64,000 nucleotides of DNA from assembly GCF_048820895.1 (NCBI RefSeq), contig NZ_JBMERQ010000008.1, forward strand, positions 86,940 to 150,939. Reading direction: 5' to 3'. The DNA is from Cribrihabitans_A neustonicus. Its GTDB lineage: Bacteria; Pseudomonadota; Alphaproteobacteria; Rhodobacterales; Rhodobacteraceae. The notes below the pieces were generated by a model that was given only the letters and a program-made list of their open reading frames with translations, was not told the DNA's origin and searched no databases. Position numbers and translations under genes: made by a program. Shown here in pieces: positions 42,185 through 51,517 of this stretch (position 1 is the stretch's first letter; each line of letters starts with the position of its first letter).

Positions 42185-42874
42185 TTACACCCAGGTGCCT
42201 TCGGTGGCGGCGCGGATCTTGCGGATGTTCTCGCCGTAGACTTCGGGGGTGTCGACCGAGCCGCCCTTGAACACGGCGGAGCCTGCAACCAGAACGTCTG
42301 CGCCTGCCTCGGCCACCAGCGGCGCGGTGGTGGGATCAACGCCGCCGTCGATCTCGATATGCACCGGGCGGTCGCCGATCATCTCGCGCAGGCGGCGCAC
42401 CTTGGCGGTCATGTCGATGAACTTCTGCCCGCCAAAGCCCGGGTTCACCGTCATCACGCAGACCAGATCGGTGAGGTCGAGGAGATGCGCCACCGCCTCG
42501 GCCGGGGTGCCGGGGTTCAGCGCGACACCTGCCTTCATGCCGGCCCCGCGGATCGCCTGCAGGGTGCGGTGAATGTGCGGGCCCGCCTCGACATGGGCGG
42601 TCAGCACGTCGGCGCCGGCATCGGCGTAGGCGTCGATATAGGGATCGACCGGAGCGATCATCAGATGCACGTCCATCACCGTCTTCACATGCGGCCGGAA
42701 CGCCTTCACCGCCTGCGGGCCGAAGGTGAGGTTGGGCACGAAATGGCCGTCCATCACGTCGACATGCACCCAGTCGGCGCCCTGCGCTTCGATGGCCTGG
42801 ATTTCCTGGCCGAAGTTGGCGAAATCGGCGGAGAGGATCGAGGGAGCGATCTTGATGTTGCGGTCAAAACCCAT
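42185..42874 (-). CDS. rpe: Ribulose-phosphate 3-epimerase
   Basis: A 229-residue TIM-barrel enzyme interconverting ribulose 5-phosphate and xylulose 5-phosphate. IAPSILSADFANFG opens the barrel. HVDVMDGHFVPNLTFGP holds metal ligands and the catalytic Asp, DVHLM the second His, and MTVNPGFGGQKF and EIDGGVDP the C-terminal metal and phosphate sites. Length normal. It stands alone on the minus strand. Confidence 0.97.
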   Translation of the reverse strand: MGFDRNIKIAPSILSADFANFGQEIQAIEAQGADWVHVDVMDGHFVPNLTFGPQAVKAFRPHVKTVMDVHLMIAPVDPYIDAYADAGADVLTAHVEAGPHIHRTLQAIRGAGMKAGVALNPGTPAEAVAHLLDLTDLVCVMTVNPGFGGQKFIDMTAKVRRLREMIGDRPVHIEIDGGVDPTTAPLVAEAGADVLVAGSAVFKGGSVDTPEVYGENIRKIRAATEGTWV

Positions 42875-43083
42875 CGGGCAGTTTCCTTCTGCATCGGGAG
42901 AACGGGGAGTCGGGGGCCGTATAGCCGCTTGCGGCCGGGTTTGACAGGGGGCAGTTCGCCCGCGCCCGGGCGGCTGCGGACTCCGGGACCCCCGGCGCGC
43001 GTTACAAAAAATTCACTGCCGCGACACGGAAGTATTGATCTGGCGCCGTAGCCAGTCCCCGCACCAGGAAGAGGGCCGGGGCT

Positions 43084-43938
43084 ATGCTGCGCATCGACAA
43101 ATTGAGCAAAAGTTTCAGCGGCAAGATCGCTGTGGACAACGCAACGCTGGACATTGGCAAGCCCTGCATGATCGGTGTCATCGGCCGTTCCGGCGCGGGC
43201 AAGTCGACGCTTCTGCGGATGATCAACCGTCTGGAGACCGCAAGCAGCGGCCGCATCCTGTTCGAGGACCGCGAAGTGACGCAGCTGAAGGGCCGCGCCA
43301 GGCGGGCCTGGCAGGCGCAATGCGCAATGATCTTCCAGCAGTTCAACCTGGTGTCGCGGATGGACGTGGTCTCCAACGTGCTGCACGGGACGCTGAACCG
43401 CCGCCCGGTGCTGGCGGCGCTGTTCAACCTCTACCCCGCGGCCGACATCCACCGGGCCATCGGCATCCTGGAGCGGCTGGGCATCGCCGAACATGCTGCC
43501 AAGCGCGCCGAGGCGCTCTCGGGCGGGCAGCAGCAGCGGGTGGCGATTGCGCGCGCGCTGATGCAGGACCCGGCGATCATTCTGGCGGATGAGCCGATCG
43601 CCTCACTCGACCCGATGAACGCCCAGACTGTTATGCAGAGCCTGCGCCGCATCCGCGAGGAGGACGGGCGCACGGTGATCGCCAACCTGCATACGCTGGA
43701 CACCGCGCGGCGCTACTGCGACCGGGTGGTGGGCATGCGCGACGGGCGCATTGTCTTTGACGGGCTGCCCCGACAGCTGACCGCGGGCGTGGCCCGGGAG
43801 ATCTACGGCGCGGGCGAAGGCTTCAGCGAGGCCGCGACATCGACCGCAATCGAGATGCTGGATCCGGCCTTGCCGGCCATCGGCAGCCGCGCCGCTCCCG
43901 GCTCTGTCCCCAGCCGCTCGGCCACTACCCCCGCCTGA
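43084..43938 (+). CDS. phnC: Phosphonate ABC transporter ATP-binding protein
   Basis: A 284-residue ATPase. Walker A GRSGAGKST is near residue 36. The Q-loop is MIFQQFNLVSRMDV, the PhnC-typical LVxRxxV stretch. The signature is LSGGQQQRVAIARAL, Walker B is IILADEPIASLDP and the switch His is in ANLHTLD. The C-terminal 35 residues are a Ser/Ala/Pro-rich tail beyond the usual end. It heads phnCDEE and drives phosphonate or phosphite import. Confidence 0.93.
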   Translation: MLRIDKLSKSFSGKIAVDNATLDIGKPCMIGVIGRSGAGKSTLLRMINRLETASSGRILFEDREVTQLKGRARRAWQAQCAMIFQQFNLVSRMDVVSNVLHGTLNRRPVLAALFNLYPAADIHRAIGILERLGIAEHAAKRAEALSGGQQQRVAIARALMQDPAIILADEPIASLDPMNAQTVMQSLRRIREEDGRTVIANLHTLDTARRYCDRVVGMRDGRIVFDGLPRQLTAGVAREIYGAGEGFSEAATSTAIEMLDPALPAIGSRAAPGSVPSRSATTPA

Positions 43939-43996
43939 CGAAGATTCTGACTTCCGGGCAGGGACGCTCCGGAAGCGACCAACCGGAGTGAATGAG

Positions 43997-44899
43997 ATGA
44001 AGATACTGATTGCTGCCGCCTTTGCTTCAACTGCCCTGGCCACTACTGCCCAGGTCGAAGGGATCACCGAATTCCGCATCGGCATCCTGGGCGGCGAGAA
44101 CGCCCAGGACCGCCTGAACAACAACGAGTGCCTGCGCGAATACGCCGAGGACGCGCTCGGCGTAAAGACCAAGCTGTTCGCACCCGCCGACAACAACGGC
44201 GTGATCCAGGGCTTGCTGGGCGGCACCATCGACATGGCCTGGCTCGGCGCCTCGGCCTACGCCAAGACCTACCTGAGCGACCCGGGCGCGGTGGAGCCGG
44301 TGCTCGTCAAGGTGAACACCGATGGCGGCTACGGCTACTACTCGGTCGGCTTTGCCCGCAAGGACAGCGGCATCGCCTCGCTGGAGGACATGGAGGGCAA
44401 GACATTCGGCTTTGGCGACCCGAACTCGACCTCGGGCTACCTGATCGCGTCGATCGAAATCCCGCAGGCAACCGGCGCCACCATGGAGAGCGGCGACTAC
44501 TTCGGCGAGGTGACCTTCACCGGCGGCCACGAGCAGACCATCGTCGCGGTTGCCAACGGCGACGTCGACGGCGGTGTGACCTGGGCCGATGGCTTGGGCG
44601 AATGGGAAGACGGCTACCAGTCCGGCGCGCTGCGCCGTGCGGTGGATGCGGGCCTCGCCGACATGAACGACATGGTCGAAATCTGGAAGTCCAAGCCGAT
44701 CCCGGAAGGCCCCGTGGTGCTGCGCAGGGCGCTGCCTGCGGAGGTGAAAACGACGATGACCGCGCTCATGGACGATCTGAGCGAGAAGGACCGCGAATGC
44801 TTCTACGGCGTGGCCGCGGGCGAAGCCAAAAGCTTCGATCCGATCGGCCACGATGCCTATGAGGCGGTCATTGCAGCGCGGAAACTGAAGTCCAAGTGA
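43997..44899 (+). CDS. phnD: Phosphonate ABC transporter substrate-binding protein
   Basis: A 300-residue periplasmic binding protein with a signal peptide (residues 1-20). FRIGILGGENAQDRL is the PhnD N-terminal motif. GTIDMAWLGASAYAKTY and FGFGDPNSTSGYLIASI hold the phosphonate-oxyanion ligands, and GDVDGGVTWADGL follows. GGAG 8 nt before ATG 43997 supports this start; GTG 43988 is possible. It lies 58 bp after phnC. Confidence 0.93.
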   Translation: MKILIAAAFASTALATTAQVEGITEFRIGILGGENAQDRLNNNECLREYAEDALGVKTKLFAPADNNGVIQGLLGGTIDMAWLGASAYAKTYLSDPGAVEPVLVKVNTDGGYGYYSVGFARKDSGIASLEDMEGKTFGFGDPNSTSGYLIASIEIPQATGATMESGDYFGEVTFTGGHEQTIVAVANGDVDGGVTWADGLGEWEDGYQSGALRRAVDAGLADMNDMVEIWKSKPIPEGPVVLRRALPAEVKTTMTALMDDLSEKDRECFYGVAAGEAKSFDPIGHDAYEAVIAARKLKSK

Positions 44900-45023
44900 T
44901 TTCAGCACCACTCGGGCGGGGGCTGTCCTGGCCCGCCCCCGCAATTTCGGAAAGGCCGCGGCGCCCTGCCTGATCGGGAAGGAACGGGCGCGGCGCAGCA
45001 GGACAAATGGCGGGACTTACCTC

Positions 45024-45893
45024 ATGGCAGACCTTACCGCGGCGGCGCCGTCAGGCGCGGATATCCGCACGCAATACATGGCGCTCACGCGGCGCAAGCG
45101 GCTATATGGCGGCATCCTTCTCGCGTTGTTTGCCGCGCTCATGGCGGCGGGCTTCCGCACCGCGGATGCGCGCAACGCGGGCTCCTTTGCGGATGGCGCT
45201 GCCCATGTCTTCGACTACCCGGCCGAAGTGCTGATGGAGGCCTCGGCGAAGGCCTCCGAGCTGCCTGGCCACCTGGTGCGGTTCTTCCCGTCGCTTTTGG
45301 AGACGCTGAACATCGCCGCCGCCGCCACCCTGGCCGGAGGGATTGCGGGCACGCTGCTGGCGCTTCTGTCGGGCCGCGGGCTGGCACCTTGGCCGCGGAT
45401 GATTCCGCTATTCCGCCGGATGATGGACATTGCCCGCGCAGTGCCGGAGATCGTAATTGCGCTGGTGCTGATCTTCGTCCTCGGCGGCGGGCCGGTGGCG
45501 GCGATGATCGCCATTGCCATCCACACCGCCGGCGCGCTGGGCAAGCTGTTTTCCGAGGTGAACGAGAACGCCTCCCCGCAGCCGGTGGATGGGCTCGCCT
45601 CCACCGGCGCGACCTGGACGCAGAGGATGATGCTCGGGGTGATGCCGCAGGTGGCCCCGAACTACGTGAGCTACGCTCTCCTGCGCTTCGAGATCAACAT
45701 CCGCGCCTCCGCCATTCTTGGCTTCGTCGGCGCGGGCGGCATCGGCTACGAGCTGAAGAACGCGATGTCCTGGGGGCAGGGCCGCTATGATGAGGCGGCG
45801 GCGATCTTCATCCTCCTGTTCATCACCATTGTTGCGGCCGACCAGCTGTCAGGCCTGCTGCGCACCCGCCTGGGACAGGAAGACGCCCGATGA
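45024..45893 (+). CDS. phnE: Phosphonate ABC transporter permease, first
   Basis: A 289-residue permease with an N-terminal helix, a periplasmic segment, then four or five further helices. FSEVNENASPQPVDGLASTG is the EAA-type coupling loop, and RASAILGFVGAGGIGYEL is the conserved C-terminal segment. Its stop overlaps the start of the second permease (ATGA). It forms the channel with the other PhnE. Confidence 0.92.
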   Translation: MADLTAAAPSGADIRTQYMALTRRKRLYGGILLALFAALMAAGFRTADARNAGSFADGAAHVFDYPAEVLMEASAKASELPGHLVRFFPSLLETLNIAAAATLAGGIAGTLLALLSGRGLAPWPRMIPLFRRMMDIARAVPEIVIALVLIFVLGGGPVAAMIAIAIHTAGALGKLFSEVNENASPQPVDGLASTGATWTQRMMLGVMPQVAPNYVSYALLRFEINIRASAILGFVGAGGIGYELKNAMSWGQGRYDEAAAIFILLFITIVAADQLSGLLRTRLGQEDAR

Positions 45894-47277
45894 CCATAAT
45901 CGGTACCAACATGAGCGGCGCGGACCTGCGCCGGGACATGTCGCGCCTGTTCCTGAAAAAGCGGCTGGCCAGCTTTGCGCTGCGCGCGGCGGTGCTGGCC
46001 TATCTCACCTATATTTTCTTGGCCTTCGGCGTCCCCGGGCTCTGGGCGCGGGCGGACATGGGAAACGCCCGCACGCTGATCAGCGACAGCTACAGCTACA
46101 AAACCCACGTCACACGCGACAACCGCACCGGGGAAGTCAGTGCCGCGATCGAGGGCGAGCGCAAGGGCGCCTATCCCGCAGGCCGGGGGCCGCATTGGGT
46201 TGCCTTCGGCGAGACCACCGTAATCGACCTTGAGGGCGGCCATGTGGTGCGTTTCACGCCGGACGCGGTGGAGTACGAGATCCCCGGCTACGGCACCGTG
46301 CGGGCGCGGCCCAGCCGCAGCGCCGGGGTGCAGGCGGAACTGCCGCCGGGCGCGGTGCCGGACTGGATCAGCCAATCCCGCAACCGGCTGACGGTGCGCA
46401 CCGACGCGGGCCGCCTGACGGTGACTCGCAACCGGGCCGAGGTGTTCCGCTATTTCACCGGCTGGGAGCTGTTCTTTTTCACACTGGACAGCCCCTATCA
46501 CGGGCTCGGCGCGGGTGAGCTGCTGTCGCGGGCGACCTCGGGCGAGGCGGGGGCGATCCTGAATGATGTCTGGACCAACAGGATGTGGCGCCACCAGGAC
46601 GTCGCTGGGGCCATCGCCGAGACGCTGCTGATGGTCTTCCTCGGCACCATCGGCGCCGGCATGGCGGCGCTGCCGCTCTCCTTCCTCGCCACCCGGAACT
46701 TCATGACGCTGCGCGCCCTGCGCTTGCCACCCGGCGGCTGTTCGACCTGGTGCGCGGGGTGGACTCGCTGATCTGGACGGTGGTGCTCGCGCGCGCCTTC
46801 GGTCCCGGCCCGCTGACCGGCGCGCTGGCGATCCTGGTGACCGATACCGGCACCTTCGGCAAGATCTTCTCGGAGGCGCTGGAAAACACCGACCGCAAGC
46901 AGATCGAGGGCGTTCAGTCGACCGGCGCCGGTGCCGTGCTCCGCGGCCGCTTTGGAGTTCTGCCGCAGGTGACGCCGGTGCTGTTGAGCCAGCTGCTCTA
47001 TTTCCTGGAATCGAACACCCGCTCCGCCACCATCATCGGCGCCATCACCGGAGGCGGCATCGGCCTGTTGCTGACCCAGGCAATCAGCACCCGGAAGGAC
47101 TGGGAGGAAGTCGCCTATTACATCGTGCTGATCGTTCTGATGGTGATGGTGATGGACGGGCTGTCGGGCTGGCTGCGGCGGCGGCTGATCAAGGGTAGAG
47201 CGGGCGGCGCGCGCAGGGCAGACAAGGTGACGACAGGCGGTGCGTCAGGAATGCCCACTTCTTTCCCGCTACCATGA
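45890..47277 (+). pseudogene. phnE: Phosphonate ABC transporter permease, second, frameshifted
   Basis: Frame one (45890-46771) reads a normal PhnE start and first helices with a large periplasmic segment up to FLATRNFMTLRALR. It then runs into nonsense after CGCTT at 46721-46725. The second frame resumes at once with ATRRLFDLVRGVDSLIW and carries the EAA loop EALENTDRKQIEGVQSTG and RSATIIGAITGGGIG. One base is missing at about 46725/46726. This is either a true inactivating deletion or a sequence error. The C-terminus also runs about 27 residues past the usual end. Confidence 0.8.
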
Positions 47278-47305
47278 GCCATTTGCGCTGTGCAGCAGTT
47301 CCCCA

Positions 47306-47442
47306 GCGCGGAGCAAGGCCGAAAGGCTGACGCCCATCGCCGCCGCGCCCCCATGCGGCACTTGGCTGGGCTGAACGGTGCCCCCGACAGAGCGTACGGA
47401 CTTGGCCGGGATGAACTGCCAGTCCCTCCCGTTCGCATCGCC
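47306..47442 (-). repeat. Dispersed intergenic repeat family 1, copy at 47.3 kb
   Basis: Read on the minus strand: GACTGGCAGTTCATCCCGGC, CAAGTCCGTACG, TTCAGCCCAGCCAAGTGCCG, GGGGGCGCGGCGGCGATGGG, CTTTCGGCCTTGCTCCGCGC. It aligns with the 29.1-kb copy throughout. It fills the middle of the 400-bp gap between phnE and mrp; I see nothing else there. Confidence 0.75.
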
Positions 47443-47677
47443 ATGCCTTCTGTTGATGCAATTTGAAAACGATACGGGCGGCCTGCTTGACAGCCGGGGC
47501 AAAAGTGATCCGGCGCCGTTACCCCGAGCCGGCCGCGGAGCGATGATGGATATGGCCTGGTGGGGCTCGGACCACGGAACCTTGCGCGCGGCGCTGCCAA
47601 AATACCCAGCCCCGCCTAAAGGGTGAACGGTGCTGTGCACCGCAGCTGCGCGGCACTTGAGCCGGCGCTGGCGGAAA

Positions 47678-48742
47678 TCAGGCGGCGCCTGTCTCGACCA
47701 GTTGCGCCGCAATGCCAAGGAAGACTTTGGCTTGGGGGCTGCCGGGCTGTGCAGCCACGATCGGCGTGCCGCTGTCGCCTGCCAGCCGCACGTCCAGGTG
47801 CAGCGGCACCTCGCCCAGCAGCGGCACGCCTAGCTTCCGGGCCTCCTGCGCGACGCCGCCATGCCCGAAGACATGCTCCTCATGCCCGCAGTTGGAGCAG
47901 ATGTGGGTCGACATGTTCTCTACCATTCCAAGAACAGGCACGTTCATCTTGCGGAACATGTCGATACCCTTGCGGGCGTCGATCAGCGCCACGTCCTGCG
48001 GGGTGGAGACAACGATGGCGCCGTCCACCTGCGCCTTCTGCGCCAGCGTCATCTGCACGTCACCGGTGCCGGGCGGGAGATCGACGATCAGCACGTCGAG
48101 ATCGCCCCATTGCACCTGCATCAGCATTTGCTGCAGGGCCCCCATCAGCATTGGGCCGCGCCAGATCACGGCCTGGTCTTCGCCGGTCATCAGCCCCATC
48201 GACATAAGGGTGACGCCGTGGTTGCGCAGGGGCAGGATGGTCTTGCCGTCGGGGCTGGCCGGGCGGCCGGAGACGCCGAGCATGCGCGGCTGTGAGGGGC
48301 CGTAGACGTCGGCGTCCAGGAGCCCGGCCTTGCGGCCTTGCAGCGCCAGCGCACAGGCCAGGTTGGCGGAGACGGTTGATTTGCCGACGCCGCCCTTGCC
48401 CGAAGCGACGGCCAAAAGGCGCGCGACGCCGGGGATCTTCTGCGGGCCCTGCGGCTGGGCCGGCTGGCGCGGCTTCAGGTCGGGCGGCGCCTTGGCGGAA
48501 TGAGCGGTCAGGAGCGCCGAGACCGTATCGGCACCTGGCAGCGCTGCGGCCGCCGCCTCGGCTTTTGCGCGTACCGGGCCGTAGGCCTCGGCGCGGGAAG
48601 GCTCCACTTCCAGCACGAAGCGCAGGGTGCTGCCCTCGATGGTGACGGCGTGGACCAGGCCCGCGGTGACGATGCCGGTGCCGCTCACCGGGTCGGTGAC
48701 GGTATCCAGGGCTTCAAGGACAGTGTCTCGGGTTAGGGTCAC
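47678..48742 (-). CDS. mrp: Mrp/ApbC-type iron-sulfur cluster carrier ATPase
   Basis: A 354-residue protein with an N-terminal MIP18-like domain (ALDTVTDPVSGTGIV) and a P-loop domain. The P-loop domain has the deviant Walker A ASGKGGVGKST near residue 116, DADVYGPSQPRML, LIVDLPPGTGD, and the cluster-binding CxxC in ICSNCGHEEHVFGHGG. It carries Fe-S clusters to target proteins. GTG 48742 gives the family N-terminus; GAGGAG lies about 10 nt upstream. Confidence 0.93.
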   Translation of the reverse strand: MTLTRDTVLEALDTVTDPVSGTGIVTAGLVHAVTIEGSTLRFVLEVEPSRAEAYGPVRAKAEAAAAALPGADTVSALLTAHSAKAPPDLKPRQPAQPQGPQKIPGVARLLAVASGKGGVGKSTVSANLACALALQGRKAGLLDADVYGPSQPRMLGVSGRPASPDGKTILPLRNHGVTLMSMGLMTGEDQAVIWRGPMLMGALQQMLMQVQWGDLDVLIVDLPPGTGDVQMTLAQKAQVDGAIVVSTPQDVALIDARKGIDMFRKMNVPVLGMVENMSTHICSNCGHEEHVFGHGGVAQEARKLGVPLLGEVPLHLDVRLAGDSGTPIVAAQPGSPQAKVFLGIAAQLVETGAA

Positions 48743-48978
48743 GCGGGGCGGCTCCTCTGGCTGCTGGGACTGCAAGTGCTGAATGCCTGTGTGACCGATT
48801 CCGCGCCCGCATGCCAGCCGCACGCAGGGCTGTCATTGCTGCATTCGGGGGCCGTTGGGAGGCCCAGATGTACTGCGAAATACGAGAGGCAGCGGTGCAT
48901 GCCTGCGGCTTGGCGACAGCTTTGGTCGAATGCAGGGCAGGAAATGTGCCAGTGTTTCCCCTGGGCGGTGACGCGGCT

Positions 48979-49056
48979 GCGGCGCGCCGGGAGGCGCGCC
49001 GCCCGGCCCAAAGGGAGGAGGGGCCCGCAGCGGCCGGACGACGGGCGGGAGCGCGC
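48979..49056. repeat. Stem-loop repeat family 2, copy at 49.0 kb
   Basis: Perfect 10-bp stem GCGGCGCGCC (48979-48988) and GGCGCGCCGC (48993-49002), then CCGGCCCAAAGGGAGGAGG, and about 20 bp on GACGACGGGCGGGAGCGCG. The minus strand reads CCTCCTCCC. It lies 40-120 bp past the 3' end of gap, in the 357-bp gap with mrp, where I see no gene. Confidence 0.65.
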
Positions 49057-49099
49057 CCGGCCTGCGCGGGCTCTGCCGCCCGGAGGGTTCGCTTTGGGC

Positions 49100-50110
49100 T
49101 CAGCCGGCCTTCAGGACTTCGCCGATACGGCGGCCGGTATCGACCATGCGGTTGGAGAAGCCCCATTCGTTGTCATACCAGCTGACCACCCGCACCAGCC
49201 CTTCGGAGGTCACCGCGGTTTGCGGCGCGGCAAAGCAGCTGGAGTGGGGGTCGTGGTTGAAGTCCACCGAGACCAGCGGCTCGGTCTCGTAGGAGAGGAT
49301 GCCCTTGAGCGGGCCCTCGGCCGCAGCCTTCATCGCGGCGTTCACCTCTTCGACGGTTGCTGCGCGTTCGGGCATGAAGGTGAGATCCACCATCGAGACG
49401 TTGGCAGTGGGCACGCGGATCGCCGAGCCTTCCAGGCGGCCTTCCAGATGCGGCAGCACCTCGGAGATGGCGCGCGCGGCACCGGTGGAGGTGGGGATCA
49501 TCGACAGTGCCGCGGCGCGCGCGCGGTAGAGGTCCTTGTGGCTCGCATCATGCGTCGGCTGGTCGCCGGTATAGGCGTGGATCGTGGTCATGTAGCCGGT
49601 CTTGATGCCGAAGGTCTCGTCCAGCACCTTGGCCACCGGTGCGAGACAGTTGGTGGTGCAGGAGGCGTTGGAGACAACCACGTCATCAGCCGTCAGATCC
49701 ATGTGGTTGACGCCGTAGACCACGGTGCGGTCGGCCTCCTTGCCGGGAGCGGAGATCAGCACCCGCTTGGATCCGTTCTTGAGGTGCCGGGCAGCGGTGT
49801 CGCGGCTGACGAAGATGCCGGTGCACTCAAAGGCCACGTCGACGTCCTGCCAGGGCAGATCCTCGGGGTTGCGTTCAGCAGTGAGGCGGATGTCGTGGCG
49901 GCCGGCCTTGAGGCGGCCCCCGCTGATCGTGGCGGGCACCGTCAGGCGGCCGTGGACGCTGTCGTATTTCAGCAGGTGCAGCAGGGTCTCGGCCGGGGCC
50001 AGGTCATTGATGGCCACCACCTCGACATCCTCGGCGCCGCTTTCCAGGAGCGCCCGCAGCACGCCGCGGCCGATGCGTCCGAATCCGTTGATCGCAATTT
50101 TCAGGGTCAT
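49100..50110 (-). CDS. gap: Glyceraldehyde-3-phosphate dehydrogenase, type I
   Basis: A 336-residue NAD(P)-dependent enzyme. INGFGRIGRGVLRAL is the nucleotide-binding start. SCTTNCLAPVAKVLDETFGI holds the catalytic Cys, the catalytic His is in TIHAYTGDQ, and RAAALSMIPTSTGAA is the phosphate site. WYDNEWGFSNRM is the C-terminal signature. ATG 50110 follows GGAGAAATGAG. A LacI-family gene diverges from it with paired dyads between, suggesting carbon-source control. Confidence 0.96.
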   Translation of the reverse strand: MTLKIAINGFGRIGRGVLRALLESGAEDVEVVAINDLAPAETLLHLLKYDSVHGRLTVPATISGGRLKAGRHDIRLTAERNPEDLPWQDVDVAFECTGIFVSRDTAARHLKNGSKRVLISAPGKEADRTVVYGVNHMDLTADDVVVSNASCTTNCLAPVAKVLDETFGIKTGYMTTIHAYTGDQPTHDASHKDLYRARAAALSMIPTSTGAARAISEVLPHLEGRLEGSAIRVPTANVSMVDLTFMPERAATVEEVNAAMKAAAEGPLKGILSYETEPLVSVDFNHDPHSSCFAAPQTAVTSEGLVRVVSWYDNEWGFSNRMVDTGRRIGEVLKAG

Positions 50111-50150
50111 CTCATTTCTCCGGCTGCTGACACCGGGATTGGGGGGCTCC

Positions 50151-50204
50151 GGTATCGATAACGGTTTGGGGTGTTCAGCTTGCACTGTTAGCGGTATCGT
50201 TATC
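50151..50204. promoter_or_regulatory. Two LacI-type operator-like dyads between gap and its divergent regulator
   Basis: GGTATCGATAAC (50151-50162) is 10/12 self-complementary, and GGTATCGTTATC (50193-50204) is 8/12, both centred on CG as in LacI-family operators. Their centres are 42 bp apart, close to four helical turns, so one tetramer or two dimers could bind on the same face. Site 1 is 41 bp upstream of the gap start codon. Confidence 0.5.
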
Positions 50205-50339
50205 GGCACCGGCGCCAAAAATCAAGCCTCCCCCTGCGCGCACGTCTGGCCGCAGCCTGCGGCCAAAGACCGCTGCCGCCCTGCGGCGCGGCAGGCAGCA
50301 GGACTTGCGGGCGGCAGAGAAGTACGGGAGCATGAAGGC

Positions 50340-51344
50340 ATGACGAGGAAACTGCTGCTGAAAGATGTAGCCCGGCTGGCCGGGGTGAGCGAAATGACCG
50401 CATCGAGGGCTTTGCGCGGAGCGCCGGATGTATCGGAGAAGACCCGCGCCCGGGTGGAGGAGGTGGCCCGCACGCAGGGCTATGTGCCCAACCGCATCGC
50501 GGGCTCGCTCTCGTCGCAATCGGTGAACCTGGTGGCGGTGGTGGTGCCTTCGCTTAACAGTTTTGTCTTTCCCGAGGTGCTGTCCGGGATCTCGGCTGCG
50601 CTCAAGGACAGCGGCCTGAAGCCGGTGGTAGGAATCTCGGGCTATGACCTCGCTGAAGAGGAAAGCGTCATCCGCGAGATGCTGAGCTGGCGGCCTTCGG
50701 GGCTGATCGTGGCGGGGCTGGAGCATACCGAGGCCACCCGGCGGATGATGCAGCAGGCAGGGTGCCCGGTGGTGGAGGTGATGGACGTGGACGGCAGCCC
50801 GGTGCGCCATTGCGTGGGTATCTCGCACCTGCAGGCGGGGCGCGGGATGGCGGCGCAGATTCTCGCGCGCGGGCACCGCAGGATCGGGTTTATCGGCACC
50901 AAGATGCCGCAGGACTTCCGTGCCCGGAAGCGGTTCGACGGCTTCACCGATGCGCTTGCGGCGGAGGGGGTGAAGCTGGCGGACCGGGAGCATTATGCGG
51001 GCGAAAGCTCCATCGCGACGGGGCGCGCGCTGACCGCCCAGATGCTGGCGCGCAGCCCGGGGCTCGACTGCATCTACTATTCCAGCGACGTGATGAGCGT
51101 CGGCGGGCTGATGCATTGCCTGGCCGCCGGGCTGAAGGTGCCGCAGGAGATTGCGCTGGCGGGGTTCAACAACCTGCAGATCCTGCAGGGCATGCCGCTG
51201 GCGCTGGCCACGACCGATTCCTGCCGCCGCCGGATCGGCGCGCGCGCGGCGGAAATCATCCTGCAATCTCGCCAGGCGGGCGGGGCAGAGGGCTTGGTGT
51301 TCGAGTGCATGGCGCCCGAAATCAGCCTGGGCGAAACGCTGTAG
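50340..51344 (+). CDS. LacI-family transcription regulator (GntR/gluconate-repressor-like)
   Basis: A 334-residue repressor. The N-terminal helix-turn-helix LLLKDVARLAGVSEMTASRA with the hinge GYVPNRIAGSLSS is classical LacI. The periplasmic-binding-like core starts LVAVVVPSLNSFVFPEVLSG, with GRGMAAQILARGHRRIGFIG and IALAGFNNLQI. Similarity in wording suggests the gluconate-repressor subgroup. The upstream dyads probably bind this protein. Effector unknown. Confidence 0.88.
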   Translation: MTRKLLLKDVARLAGVSEMTASRALRGAPDVSEKTRARVEEVARTQGYVPNRIAGSLSSQSVNLVAVVVPSLNSFVFPEVLSGISAALKDSGLKPVVGISGYDLAEEESVIREMLSWRPSGLIVAGLEHTEATRRMMQQAGCPVVEVMDVDGSPVRHCVGISHLQAGRGMAAQILARGHRRIGFIGTKMPQDFRARKRFDGFTDALAAEGVKLADREHYAGESSIATGRALTAQMLARSPGLDCIYYSSDVMSVGGLMHCLAAGLKVPQEIALAGFNNLQILQGMPLALATTDSCRRRIGARAAEIILQSRQAGGAEGLVFECMAPEISLGETL

Positions 51345-51517
51345 CCCGGCGGCGTTGCGCGGGGGCGGCGGCTCGCCGCCGCAATTGAGGCGCGGGCACG
51401 GAGGCGGCCTTGGCGCGGCTCGGGGAATCTGACAGGCTGGCGTTTCAGGCCCCGGGCGGCACGCCGCAGCGGGGCGCAAGAATTGACCTATGGGCAAACC
51501 AGCAGGCAGGGCAGAGC

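Noticed and set aside
43000..43040. Pho-box-like sequence upstream of phnC (GTTACAAAAAATTCAC)
   Set aside because: Fewer than half the positions of either 7-base half-site match the PhoB consensus, so it is not supported.
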